Below, piece after piece: positions 44,196 to 52,816 of a stretch of 64,000 nt of DNA (its first letter is position 1; every line of letters begins with the position of its first letter). The DNA is from Rhodococcus sp. OK302. GTDB lineage: Bacteria > Actinomycetota > Actinomycetes > Mycobacteriales > Mycobacteriaceae. The notes under the pieces are model-generated. The model saw only the letters and a list, made by a program, of their open reading frames with translations. It did not search any database and was not told where the DNA came from. Location: NCBI RefSeq assembly GCF_002245895.1, contig NZ_NPJZ01000001.1, forward strand, positions 62,001 to 126,000, written 5' to 3'. Position numbers and translations under genes: made by a program.

Positions 44196-45497
44196 TCAGC
44201 TGATCAGCCCCATACGCTGCGACAACCAGGTCAGTTCCTTCTGAAGAGCAGCCGACCACACGACAAAGCTGTGGCCTCCGGGCAGCTCGAGGTACTTCAC
44301 ATCCATACCCGCAGCTTTTGCCGCGTCGTAGACCTTCTGCTGACCTGGTTTGAAGTCCTTGTCGTCGGAACCGACCACGACGATTCCGCCCGAATTCGGG
44401 AACTTCCGACCCGCCAGAATGTCCATCGGATTGACCTTCTTGAACGCCGCTTCGTTGCCACCGAATATCTGGTCGACGGTGCGCGCGCGGTCGCCGAGTG
44501 AAGGCTCGAGCTGACCGGAGAGGTCGAGGAAGGTCGGGTAGACGTCGGGGAAGTTGGTCGCCATCTGCAGCGAGCACGTTCCGCCGTAGGAGAGTCCGCC
44601 GATGGCCCAGGCCTTCGGATTCGTATCTACCTGGAATGCTGCGGTCACTGCCGCCGGTAGATCCTTGGCCAGGTACGTCGCGACATTGCCGGCCGGGGAA
44701 TCGGTACACAGCGGATTTGCGAATTGTGTACCGGTGGCGTCGGCCAGAACGACGATCGGCGCCAGCCCGGCGTGTTCATGTGCAAAGGAATCCATTGTGG
44801 CGGTGAGCTTCCCACCTTGCAGCCAGTCTTGTGGACTCCCGGGTTGCCCCGCCATCAACACCAGAACCGGAAGCAGCGGACGCGGATCCGTGAAGTATGC
44901 CGGCGGTAGGTACACCTCCGCATCGCGGGCGACAAATCCTGAAACCGTGCCGGGGACAGGCAAAGTCGCGACCCGGCCGTGAGTTGTCATGCCTTCCGGC
45001 GCTTTCCACACGGTGTCCGTAGGATTTCCGGTGACGACCGGGGTTGTCGGTCCGGGTACATCGCGGAGAGCGATTCGATCGAAATCGTCGTGGCCCAGCA
45101 CAATTCCGATCGTCGGATAGGCCGAGAACTCCAGATTGATCTGCGTCGCAGCTGCGAGAACAACCAGCAACGCTGCCACCACGGAGGCAGCGGCGCTGCG
45201 AATGCTCCCACCCGCCTTGATGCGTGGGCCGAGAAGCAGCAGCGCGTACACGCCCATCCCGATCCACACGTAGATCGACATCGCGATCGGATCGGGGAAC
45301 GGCACGATCACCTTTTCCACCAGGATCCACGCGGCCACCATGATCAGGAGTGCAACGAACCCGCACACCGGGATCGCGTAGCGGTAGAACCACCGCGCCT
45401 TCCCACTCAGTAGCCACACTCCACCGAGCGCCCCCAGCACCGTCAGGAACACCGGTAAGGGCCCCGAGATCACACTCGTTTGATAGAGCCAGTCCAC
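44196..45497 (-). CDS. Esterase-D/Ag85-like hydrolase with four N-terminal membrane helices
   Basis: 433-aa membrane-anchored enzyme. Four helices (residues about 8-30, 40-62, 72-92, 103-120) are followed by an extracytoplasmic alpha/beta domain of the esterase (PF00756) family, which includes mycolyltransferases. The nucleophile is in GGLSYGGT (near 302), the acid in VGSDDKD and the His in PGGHSFVVW. The topology would place the active site outside the cell, where it may act on mycolic or other acyl esters of the envelope (inferred). The GTG start at 45497 follows GAGAGGCACGAC. Divergent from trpF across 56 bp. Confidence 0.8.
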   Translation of the reverse strand: MDWLYQTSVISGPLPVFLTVLGALGGVWLLSGKARWFYRYAIPVCGFVALLIMVAAWILVEKVIVPFPDPIAMSIYVWIGMGVYALLLLGPRIKAGGSIRSAAASVVAALLVVLAAATQINLEFSAYPTIGIVLGHDDFDRIALRDVPGPTTPVVTGNPTDTVWKAPEGMTTHGRVATLPVPGTVSGFVARDAEVYLPPAYFTDPRPLLPVLVLMAGQPGSPQDWLQGGKLTATMDSFAHEHAGLAPIVVLADATGTQFANPLCTDSPAGNVATYLAKDLPAAVTAAFQVDTNPKAWAIGGLSYGGTCSLQMATNFPDVYPTFLDLSGQLEPSLGDRARTVDQIFGGNEAAFKKVNPMDILAGRKFPNSGGIVVVGSDDKDFKPGQQKVYDAAKAAGMDVKYLELPGGHSFVVWSAALQKELTWLSQRMGLIS

Positions 45498-45553
45498 GTC
45501 GTGCCTCTCACATCAAGAAATGTCGCTCGCTCGAGGCTAGTACCCTGAACCAG

Positions 45554-46150
45554 GTGACATTCATCAAGGTCTGTGGACTTCGCGACGCCGATACCGTCGA
45601 TCTAGCTGTGCGACTGGGCGTCGACGCCATCGGTTTTGTGTTCGCCGAGAGCGTCCGCAAAGTTGATCCCGCACTGGCGGCAGATCTCATTACTCGGGTA
45701 CCTGACGGCATCAGAGCGGTCGGCGTATTTCTGGGCAATCCCCTCGATCAGATCCTCGACATCGCCCGGGCCACCGGACTGAAGTATGTCCAGGTCCACG
45801 ATCTCGATTCCGCCGAGCAGGTCCAGCGTCTGCGCGACGCCGGACTCCTCGTGATTCGTGCCGTTGTTTCCGGCAAGGTGCGCGACGGGTACAACCTCGA
45901 TCTGGGTGAGGACGAACTCCTGATCGACGGCGCTGACGCCGGGTCCGGAGTGCCGTGGGACTGGGCGCAGCAGCAATCACGCCCGCAGGGGCAGTGGATT
46001 CTGGCCGGCGGACTCAACCCCGACAACGTCCGCGACGCAGTGGACGCCACCGGAGCCTGGGGCGTCGACGTATCCAGTGGCGTCGAATCTTCGCGCGGCG
46101 TGAAGGATCACGCGTTGATCGAAAACTTTGTCGCAGCAGTACGCAGCTGA
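45554..46150 (+). CDS. trpF: Phosphoribosylanthranilate isomerase
   Basis: 198-aa TIM-barrel enzyme of tryptophan synthesis that isomerises N-(5-phosphoribosyl)anthranilate to CdRP. Strand motifs are IKVCGLRD at the start, IGFVFAESVRKV, KYVQVHD, WILAGGLNPDNV and WGVDVSSGVESSRGVKD, all at the expected spacing. The conserved Cys and Asp of the active site (KVCGL; GVDVSSG) are present. The GTG at 45554 has TACCCT ending 7 nt upstream, indicating leaderless translation. It is separated from other trp genes and sits 4 bp before an MFS transporter. Many mycobacteria lack trpF because PriA takes its place, so its presence is of note. Confidence 0.9.
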   Translation: MTFIKVCGLRDADTVDLAVRLGVDAIGFVFAESVRKVDPALAADLITRVPDGIRAVGVFLGNPLDQILDIARATGLKYVQVHDLDSAEQVQRLRDAGLLVIRAVVSGKVRDGYNLDLGEDELLIDGADAGSGVPWDWAQQQSRPQGQWILAGGLNPDNVRDAVDATGAWGVDVSSGVESSRGVKDHALIENFVAAVRS

Positions 46151-46154
46151 CTTC

Positions 46155-47441
46155 GTGAACACCATCACGCCAGACATCAACGCCGCTCAACGGCGAACCC
46201 TCCGAGTACTAGTTGCAGCCCAGATCCTCAGCGGAGCAGGGTTGGCCGCCGGCATCACCGTCGGGGCGCTCCTGGCGCAGGACATGCTCGGTTCGACGGG
46301 CCTCGCCGGCCTCCCCAGTGCTCTCTTCACCATCGGATCTGCTGCTGCGGCAGCCACCGTCGGCAGGCTTTCGCAGCGACTCGGGCGTCGCGCCGGACTC
46401 GCGACCGGATATGCCGTCGGCGCACTCGGTAGCCTCGGCGTCGTTGCTGCTGCCGCCTTGGACAACATTCCACTGTTGTTCATTGCGCTCTTCGTCTACG
46501 GAGCGGGAACGGCAACCAACCTCCAAGCCCGCTATGCCGGCGCCGATCTCGCGGCCCCCGCTCACCGGGGACGAGCCGTCAGTACTGTCCTGGTCGCAAC
46601 AACCGTCGGCGCAGTGATCGGCCCCAACCTCGTGACCGTCCTCGGCGATCTCGCCGAAGCGATGTCGATTCCCCGCCTCGCCGGGCCGTTCATGCTCGCT
46701 GCACTCGCCTACGGCGCCGCCGGACTTGTTCTCTGGGTGCTCTTGCGTCCCGACCCACTGATCCTGGCGAGGACACTTGCCGACGACACCGAGGGCGACG
46801 ACGTTCCCTCACTCACTTCGGCCCCGACATCGATGTGGAACAGTGCCGTGGCGCTCGGCACGACGATCATGGTCCTGTCCCAGTTGGTCATGGTCGCGAT
46901 CATGACAATGACGCCGATCCACATGCAGCATCACGGGCATGGGGTCGGCGCCACCGGCATCGTGATCGCTGTGCATGTCGCAGCGATGTATCTCCCCTCA
47001 CCGCTGTCGGGGTTTCTGGTCGACCGCTTCGGACCTCGCGTCGTCGCAGTCGCATCGGCGGTCACACTTCTTGCTGCCGGAATCACCGCCGCGGTTGCGC
47101 CCACCGATTCGGTATTCAGCCTCGCTTTGGCACTCGGCCTACTCGGCCTCGGATGGAGTTTCGGTTTGGTCAGTGGAACCACCATCATCACCGGAGCCGT
47201 CCCCTTGAGCGCGCGCGCTAAAACTCAAGGGACGGTAGATGTCTCTATCGCCATCGCCGGTGCCGGCGGCGGACTGGCATCCGGATTCATGATGGCGTCA
47301 ACCAGCTACGCCGCTCTCGCGATTGCGGGTGGTGCGATCTCGCTGGCCATCATCCCGGCAATCGCCTTTTTCACAAGGATTCCCACGCGCTCAGCACAGT
47401 CCGAATCCCCGTCACCAATTGCAAAGGCTGATCGATCATGA
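46155..47441 (+). CDS. MFS transporter
   Basis: 428-aa major facilitator with 12 predicted helices. The loop 2-3 motif is GRLSQRLGRRAGL, a variant of the MFS motif A. The pattern fits drug or metabolite efflux of the DHA type, with no readable substrate. The GTG at 46155 begins 4 bp after the trpF stop, so the two are co-transcribed. The 3' end overlaps the convergent hydrolase gene by 71 bp, one of the longest such overlaps here. Confidence 0.85.
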   Translation: MNTITPDINAAQRRTLRVLVAAQILSGAGLAAGITVGALLAQDMLGSTGLAGLPSALFTIGSAAAAATVGRLSQRLGRRAGLATGYAVGALGSLGVVAAAALDNIPLLFIALFVYGAGTATNLQARYAGADLAAPAHRGRAVSTVLVATTVGAVIGPNLVTVLGDLAEAMSIPRLAGPFMLAALAYGAAGLVLWVLLRPDPLILARTLADDTEGDDVPSLTSAPTSMWNSAVALGTTIMVLSQLVMVAIMTMTPIHMQHHGHGVGATGIVIAVHVAAMYLPSPLSGFLVDRFGPRVVAVASAVTLLAAGITAAVAPTDSVFSLALALGLLGLGWSFGLVSGTTIITGAVPLSARAKTQGTVDVSIAIAGAGGGLASGFMMASTSYAALAIAGGAISLAIIPAIAFFTRIPTRSAQSESPSPIAKADRS

Positions 47442-48252
47442 CGTGATGGCCGGCGTCGGGAATCTCCGCAATGATGGCTTCCGGCCCCAGTAGGTCGCGT
47501 ATGCGATCCATCATGCTCTCGAAGATGATTCCGTTTTCGGCACGGAAATATGCTGTGCGACACCGAGGCCGGTGGGTGATTACACCTTCTTTGTGCACCG
47601 TCAGAAAGAAGTTCGGATCGAATTTCCAGGACCATCCACCGTCGGCGGCAACCATCGAGGTTTCCACGACGTGGTCTCGGACGTAGGGCAATGCGGCGTC
47701 CTGGGGCGGTACGAAACGGAACCGCGACTTCGCGACTTCACTACTCGGATAGACCTTTTTCGGCCCGAATGCGACCTGGTGACGGCCGGCCTCTTCTTCC
47801 GGCGTCGGCGCAAATACCGGCGAGTCGATGATGACAACGCCGGCAAGCTCTTCGCCGTACTCGTGTGCGGTCACGAACGACACCATGCCGCCCATGCTGT
47901 GCCCCACCAGGATCGGCTTTCCCTCGATCCCACCGGCACGGCCTGCGGCGAGCGCTTCACGCCCCCACTGAGCCATCTCGTAACTTGTCCGGGCGTCGCT
48001 GTCCCCGTGCCCGCTCATATCGAGGGCGACAACTCGATGCCGGTGCGCCAATTGCGGTCCGACGTGATCCCACCATCGGTTATGCGCACCGCCGCCGTGG
48101 ACCAGGATGATTCCCGGCCCGACCGGACCCCAGGCACGGAACCGGATGGTCGCACCCTCGACCTCCAGGGCGCCTGTCTCGACCGGCGCTGACAAGGCCT
48201 TGGTGAACCAGTCAGGCACGGCAAGCACTTCTTCGATGTTTGTGTTGCTCAT
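47371..48252 (-). CDS. Alpha/beta hydrolase
   Basis: 293-aa hydrolase. The oxyanion loop is ILVHGGGAHNRWWDHV, the nucleophile elbow GHSMGG (Ser near 118), and the catalytic His is in DAGHHVMID near 274; the acid is expected in a loop before it. Cytoplasmic, no signal peptide. The ATG has TATGTT 6 nt upstream, so it is probably leaderless. It is divergent from the MDR gene over 111 bp; the two may be co-regulated. Confidence 0.85.
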   Translation of the reverse strand: MSNTNIEEVLAVPDWFTKALSAPVETGALEVEGATIRFRAWGPVGPGIILVHGGGAHNRWWDHVGPQLAHRHRVVALDMSGHGDSDARTSYEMAQWGREALAAGRAGGIEGKPILVGHSMGGMVSFVTAHEYGEELAGVVIIDSPVFAPTPEEEAGRHQVAFGPKKVYPSSEVAKSRFRFVPPQDAALPYVRDHVVETSMVAADGGWSWKFDPNFFLTVHKEGVITHRPRCRTAYFRAENGIIFESMMDRIRDLLGPEAIIAEIPDAGHHVMIDQPLQLVTGIRTVLSAWESL

Positions 48253-48363
48253 CGATCGAACATACCCATACGAGGCGAACGGTCCGGAACCCTTCCCCGG
48301 TTACCGCCTGATCGCCTATATTGAATCCGGCCTCAAGTTCAACTGACCTGCCGAGAGGGACAC

Positions 48364-49362
48364 ATGCCCAACCGCCAAGTACGCCTCGCCGCCCGACCAA
48401 CGGGACTTCCCGATGCCTCCACCTGGGACTACGTGGATGGTGACATTCCGGTAGCCGGACCCGGCGAGTTTGTCGTCAAGGTCGAATATCTCTCCCTCGA
48501 CCCCGCAATGCGCGGTTGGCTCAACGACGTCAAGTCGTATGTTCCGCCCGTAAAACTCGGTTCCGTCATGCGCGCTCACGGCGTCGGACACATCACCGAC
48601 TCTCAGCATCCCGATTACAAAGTCGGTGATGTTGTCGCGGGATCGTTCGGTGCCTCCGAATACGGAATTTCCGACGGCACCGACGTCACGCGTGTCGACG
48701 AGTCGATCGCTCCCCTGCCCACCTGGCTCGGCGCCCTCGGATTCCCGGGCGTGACAGCCTATTTCGGACTGCTCGACGTCGGGAAGCTGAAGGACGGCGA
48801 CACCGTTGTCGTATCCGGTGCCGCCGGCGCCGTGGGCAGCCTCGTCGGCCAGATCGCAAAAATCCACGGCTGCAAGGTGATCGGTATCGCCGGCGGGCCG
48901 GAGAAATGCGCTTGGCTCACCGACGAACTCGGTTTCGACGTCGCCGTCGACTACAAGAACGACTCCGTCTACAAGGCTCTGCGCGCAGCAGCACCCGACG
49001 GAATCGACGTGTACTTCGACAACGTCGGTGGCGAGATCCTCGACGCTGCACTATCCCGCCTGCGCTTGCACGCCCGCGTGGTCATCTGCGGCGCCATCGC
49101 CGGATACAACGCCACCGAACCTCAACCCGGCCCGTCGCACTACCTTTCGCTGCTTGTAAACCGGGCAACGATGACAGGGTTTGTAGTGTTCGATTACCTC
49201 GATCGATACTCCGAGGCGCAGGAACAGATCGGAAAGTGGATCAAGACTGGCCAATTGACTGCTCGTGAACACATTGTCGACGGCGGCATCGATGCTTTCG
49301 GAGACAGCCTCAATCTACTGTTTGCGGGTGCGAATACCGGAAAGCTTGTCCTGCGGGTATAG
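48364..49362 (+). CDS. NADP-dependent MDR oxidoreductase (LTB4DH/curcumin reductase type)
   Basis: 332-aa zinc-free medium-chain dehydrogenase/reductase that reduces alpha,beta-unsaturated ketones or aldehydes with NADPH. The nucleotide loop is VVVSGAAGAVGSLVGQ, followed by KVIGIAGGPEKC. The N-terminal LDPAMRGWLND and the YFDNVGGEILDAAL segment are hallmarks of the LTB4 12-hydroxydehydrogenase branch. GAGAGGGA precedes the ATG, and TATATT near 48318 is a likely -10. The 3' end overlaps the convergent CoA-transferase gene by 53 bp. Confidence 0.9.
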   Translation: MPNRQVRLAARPTGLPDASTWDYVDGDIPVAGPGEFVVKVEYLSLDPAMRGWLNDVKSYVPPVKLGSVMRAHGVGHITDSQHPDYKVGDVVAGSFGASEYGISDGTDVTRVDESIAPLPTWLGALGFPGVTAYFGLLDVGKLKDGDTVVVSGAAGAVGSLVGQIAKIHGCKVIGIAGGPEKCAWLTDELGFDVAVDYKNDSVYKALRAAAPDGIDVYFDNVGGEILDAALSRLRLHARVVICGAIAGYNATEPQPGPSHYLSLLVNRATMTGFVVFDYLDRYSEAQEQIGKWIKTGQLTAREHIVDGGIDAFGDSLNLLFAGANTGKLVLRV

Positions 49363-50473
49363 CCGAGTCCTCTCCCAGCCTCGGCGGCGCCGTCCGATAC
49401 GTCGCCGGCGTGACGCTCAGACCGATCGGGTTGGCCACCTGCCTGATCGGCTCTGGGCGACGCGGATCATCGATATTCACAACAGGATTCAGGTTCAACC
49501 GCTCGGCCAAGTCAACTGCCTCGGCAATGTTGTTGAGCGGCCCACAGGGAACCCCTCGTTCGGTGAGCTTCTCGAACCAGAAGTCCGCGTCACCGGCCGC
49601 GAGTGCAGCGGTCAAGGCATCGAAGAGTTCTTCTCGATGCGCGACGCGTGAGCCGTTGGACAAGAATCGCACGTCAACAGCCAACTCCGGGATACCCAGA
49701 ACCTCGACCAACGCACCGAATTGGCGATCGTTACCCACCGCCAGCACCAACGGTCGGTCCGCAGTCTGGAATACCTCGTACGGCGCCACGCTGGGATGCC
49801 GATTACCCATGACTTGCGGAACTATCCCGGCCGCAACGTATCCCGATGACTGATTGGCAAGTGCCGACAGCAACGACGACAACAGGTTGACTTCTACGTG
49901 CTGCCCTTCGCCGCTTCTATCCCGATGACGCAGCGCCGCAAGAATTCCCACACTCGCATGCAGGCCGGTGATGACATCGACCAGAGCGACGCCGGCCTTG
50001 GTGGGAGTCTGCGGATCCGGCCCGGTGATGCTCATCAGTCCCCCGACCGCCTGGATCAACAGGTCGTATCCCGGTAGCGAATTGTTGCCGCCGAAACCAC
50101 TGATCGAGCAGTAGACAACACCCGGATTCATTTCTCGCACAGCGTCGTAACCGAGTCCGAGCCGATCCATGGTGCCGGGAAGGAAGTTCTGCACAACGAC
50201 GTCCGCGGTGTGCACCAGGTCTTGCGCGACCGACAGATCGTGTTCGTCACGCAGGTCCAACGTCACGGACTTCTTGTTCCGATTTACCGAGAGAAAGTAA
50301 CTTGATTCGTCCCCAACCCACGGTGGCCCCCAACTTCGGGTGTCGTCACCGACGCCGGGACGCTCGATCTTGATCACCTCGGCACCCAGATCGGCGAGAA
50401 GCATTGTGGCGTAGGGACCGGCGAGCACTCGCCCGAAGTCTGCGATGACCAGATCTCCCAGTGCCGATGTCAC
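49310..50473 (-). CDS. Family III CoA-transferase (CaiB/BaiF)
   Basis: 387-aa class III CoA-transferase moving CoA between carboxylic acids. It starts with DFGRVLAGPYATMLLADLGAEVIKIE, the N-terminal family signature with the catalytic Asp expected near residue 170 (YDLLIQAVGGLMSITG). The GTG start at 50473 overlaps the acyl-CoA dehydrogenase stop (GTGA), so both proteins are made together and probably act in one pathway: activation of an acid and its dehydrogenation. The pair resembles glutarate or methylsuccinate catabolism modules. Controlled by the LacI-type regulator opposite, by inference. Confidence 0.9.
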   Translation of the reverse strand: MTSALGDLVIADFGRVLAGPYATMLLADLGAEVIKIERPGVGDDTRSWGPPWVGDESSYFLSVNRNKKSVTLDLRDEHDLSVAQDLVHTADVVVQNFLPGTMDRLGLGYDAVREMNPGVVYCSISGFGGNNSLPGYDLLIQAVGGLMSITGPDPQTPTKAGVALVDVITGLHASVGILAALRHRDRSGEGQHVEVNLLSSLLSALANQSSGYVAAGIVPQVMGNRHPSVAPYEVFQTADRPLVLAVGNDRQFGALVEVLGIPELAVDVRFLSNGSRVAHREELFDALTAALAAGDADFWFEKLTERGVPCGPLNNIAEAVDLAERLNLNPVVNIDDPRRPEPIRQVANPIGLSVTPATYRTAPPRLGEDSAIPAGQAFRYSHPQTVD

Positions 50474-51642
50474 CGGAATGCTTCCTCTCCGGTCAGTGCG
50501 CGCCCGATAACCAATTGGTGCACCTCGGACGTACCTTCGTAGGTGAGTACGGATTCGAGATTGTTGGCATGGCGAATGATCGGGTACTCGAGAGTGATGC
50601 CGTTGGCACCCAGAATGGTTCGGCATTCGCGAGCAATCTTGATTGCTTCACGCACGTTGTTCAGCTTGCCCGTGCTGACCTGCTCGGGCCGCACCGTGCC
50701 CGCGTCCTTGAGGCGTCCAAGATGAATGGCAAGCAACTGACCTTTACCCAATTCGACTGCCATGTCGGCAATCTTGGCCTGGGTAAGCTGGTAGGCCGCC
50801 AGCGACTTGTCGAAGACCTTTCGATCTCGGGCATACGAGATTGCCGTCTCCAGGCAGTCACGTGCTGCGCCCATCGAACCGAAGATGATGCCGAAGCGCG
50901 CCTCGTTGAGGCAACCCAACGGACCGGACAGGCCACGGGCCTTGGGCAGCATCGCCGACGCCGGCAGACGCACGTCTTCGAGTACAAGTTCGGAGGTTAC
51001 CGAAGCCCGAAGCGACATCTTGTTCTTGATCTCGGGGGCCGAGAAGCCGGGAGTGTTTGTGGGAACAACAAATCCGCGCACACCGTCATCGGTTCGCGCC
51101 CACACCACCGCCACATCCGCGATGGAACCGTTGGTGATCCACATCTTGGTGCCGTTCAGAATCCAGTCGTCGCCGTCTCGCTTGGCGTTGGTGAGCATGC
51201 CCCCGGGGTTCGATCCGAAGTCGGGTTCCGTGAGGCCGAAGCAACCGATGGCTTCACCGGTCGCCATGCGAGGCAGCCATTCGTTCTTCTGCTCTTCGCT
51301 GCCGTTGTGATGAATCGCGAACATCGCCAACGAACCCTGCACTGACACGAGACTGCGAATTCCCGAGTCGACGGCTTCGAGTTCCTGGCACGCCAACCCA
51401 TAGGCGGTGGCGCTCATCCCGGCGCAGCCGTAGCCGTCCAGGTGCATGCCCAGCACTCCCAAAGATCCCAGTTCCAGTGCCAACTCCCGCGCCGGCAGGG
51501 CGGCGTCCTCGAACCACTGCCCGATGTGCGGACGGATGCGACTATCGACCATCTTCCGAACGGTGTCGCGAATCGCGATCTCCTCGGCGTCGAGCAGGGT
51601 GTCGATGGCAAAGAGTTCTGACAGGGACTGCGGCGTGGTCAC
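50470..51642 (-). CDS. Acyl-CoA dehydrogenase, glutaryl-CoA dehydrogenase-like
   Basis: 390-aa flavoenzyme with FGLTEPDFGSNPGGM, NGTKMWITNGSIADV and the catalytic Glu in LTYEGTSEVHQL. The pattern is closest to glutaryl-CoA dehydrogenase, which decarboxylates as well as oxidises, although the substrate-binding Arg cannot be confirmed by eye. GTG 51642 is preceded by GGAGGTCCC, clearly better than the ATG 20 codons upstream. It is first in the operon with the CoA-transferase. Its promoter region holds an 18-bp palindrome likely bound by the divergent LacI-family protein. Confidence 0.9.
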   Translation of the reverse strand: MTTPQSLSELFAIDTLLDAEEIAIRDTVRKMVDSRIRPHIGQWFEDAALPARELALELGSLGVLGMHLDGYGCAGMSATAYGLACQELEAVDSGIRSLVSVQGSLAMFAIHHNGSEEQKNEWLPRMATGEAIGCFGLTEPDFGSNPGGMLTNAKRDGDDWILNGTKMWITNGSIADVAVVWARTDDGVRGFVVPTNTPGFSAPEIKNKMSLRASVTSELVLEDVRLPASAMLPKARGLSGPLGCLNEARFGIIFGSMGAARDCLETAISYARDRKVFDKSLAAYQLTQAKIADMAVELGKGQLLAIHLGRLKDAGTVRPEQVSTGKLNNVREAIKIARECRTILGANGITLEYPIIRHANNLESVLTYEGTSEVHQLVIGRALTGEEAFR

Positions 51643-51689
51643 GGGACCTCCATGGGGGAATCTGGAACCTGCTTGACAAACTAGGCGAG

Positions 51690-51707
51690 AACGATTGTGC
51701 AATCGTT
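51690..51707. promoter_or_regulatory. LacI-type operator palindrome
   Basis: AACGATTGTGCAATCGTT is a perfect palindrome of 8-bp arms around TG, centred in the 137-bp region between the acyl-CoA dehydrogenase operon and the LacI-family gene. Within it lies a minus-strand TTGCAC that may be the -35 of the catabolic operon. Autoregulation and operon repression would both follow from binding here. Confidence 0.6.
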
Positions 51708-51778
51708 TGCATCACCTAGAGTAGAGACCGACCACGGACCCGTCAATCCCCGAATTCGTACCAGGAGCCCCGCCCTTG

Positions 51779-52813
51779 ATGCCGCCTCATCCGTCTGACC
51801 GCAGCAGTGGACGTCCGCCCACACTGCGAGAAATCGCGGACAAGGCGGGGGTCCACATCTCGACGGCGTCGCGCGTTCTACGGCAATCCGAACCCGTCGA
51901 CGGGTGGTCCGACTCAGCTCGACGGGTACGCCAAGTTGCCGAAGACCTTGGCTACCAACCCAATTTGTGGGCCGCCAGCCTGCGAACACGTAAAACCACG
52001 ACGATCGGCGTGGTCATGCCCAGGCTCACCGACGGCGTCGTTGCCACCATGTTCGAAGGCATCGAAGAGGCCGCGACTGCGGCCGGCTACTCGGTTCTGC
52101 TCTCCAGCCCACCCGATGACGTGGATGCACAACGCAAAGCCGTCGAGTTCCTGATCAGCCGTCAGGTCGACGGCCTCATGCTCAGCAGCATCCACCTGCC
52201 GGGCACCGATTTTGTGGAGTCGCTCGCCGTTCGTTCGCTCCCGGTTCTGCTCCTCAACCGACACATCGACGTCGGACTCCCCTATGTCAGCGGCGATGAT
52301 CGCCGCGGTGGATATCTCGCCGGAAAACACCTACTCGACTGCGGCTACCGAGACCTCGGGGTAATTGCCGGACCCGACCATGCCAGCACTTCCCGCGAGC
52401 GCGTTGCCGGATTCCGGGATGCGCTCACCGAAGCCGGACTGAAATTGCCGGCGAACCGGATTGTTGCGTCGGACTTCGAGGTGGACGGCGGTGTGCGCGC
52501 CGCAGCCACGCTACTGAGCGGCACAACGCGTCCCGATGCGATCTTCACAGTCAGTGACACCATCGCAATCGGCGTTCTCGGCGTTGCCCGCGACCTCGGC
52601 CTGAGCATTCCCGACGACCTTGCACTGGTGGGCTACAACGACATTCCCGTCGTCTCCCAACTTCCCGTCCCGCTCACGACGGTACGGTCACCCGCCCGCA
52701 AGATCGGCGCGACCGGAGTCGGTCACCTGCTGTCCCTCATGGGAGGAAAGAGCGTCGAATCGGTGAAACTACCGGTCGAACTGATCGTGCGGGCGTCGAC
52801 TCGCACAGGTTGA
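51779..52813 (+). CDS. LacI-family transcriptional regulator
   Basis: 344-aa regulator. The N-terminal helix-turn-helix LREIADKAGVHISTASRVLRQ and the hinge GYQPNLWAASLRTRKT are typical, followed by a periplasmic-binding-protein-like effector domain (TIGVVMPRLTDGVVATMFEG; DAIFTVSDTIAIGVL; ALVGYNDIPV). The ligand is unknown, presumably related to the acyl-CoA pathway opposite. ATG 51779 has GGAG about 11 nt upstream; TTG 51776 is in frame. It is followed by the SRPBCC gene on the opposite strand with a 3-bp gap. Confidence 0.92.
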   Translation: MPPHPSDRSSGRPPTLREIADKAGVHISTASRVLRQSEPVDGWSDSARRVRQVAEDLGYQPNLWAASLRTRKTTTIGVVMPRLTDGVVATMFEGIEEAATAAGYSVLLSSPPDDVDAQRKAVEFLISRQVDGLMLSSIHLPGTDFVESLAVRSLPVLLLNRHIDVGLPYVSGDDRRGGYLAGKHLLDCGYRDLGVIAGPDHASTSRERVAGFRDALTEAGLKLPANRIVASDFEVDGGVRAAATLLSGTTRPDAIFTVSDTIAIGVLGVARDLGLSIPDDLALVGYNDIPVVSQLPVPLTTVRSPARKIGATGVGHLLSLMGGKSVESVKLPVELIVRASTRTG

Positions 52814-52816
52814 GCA

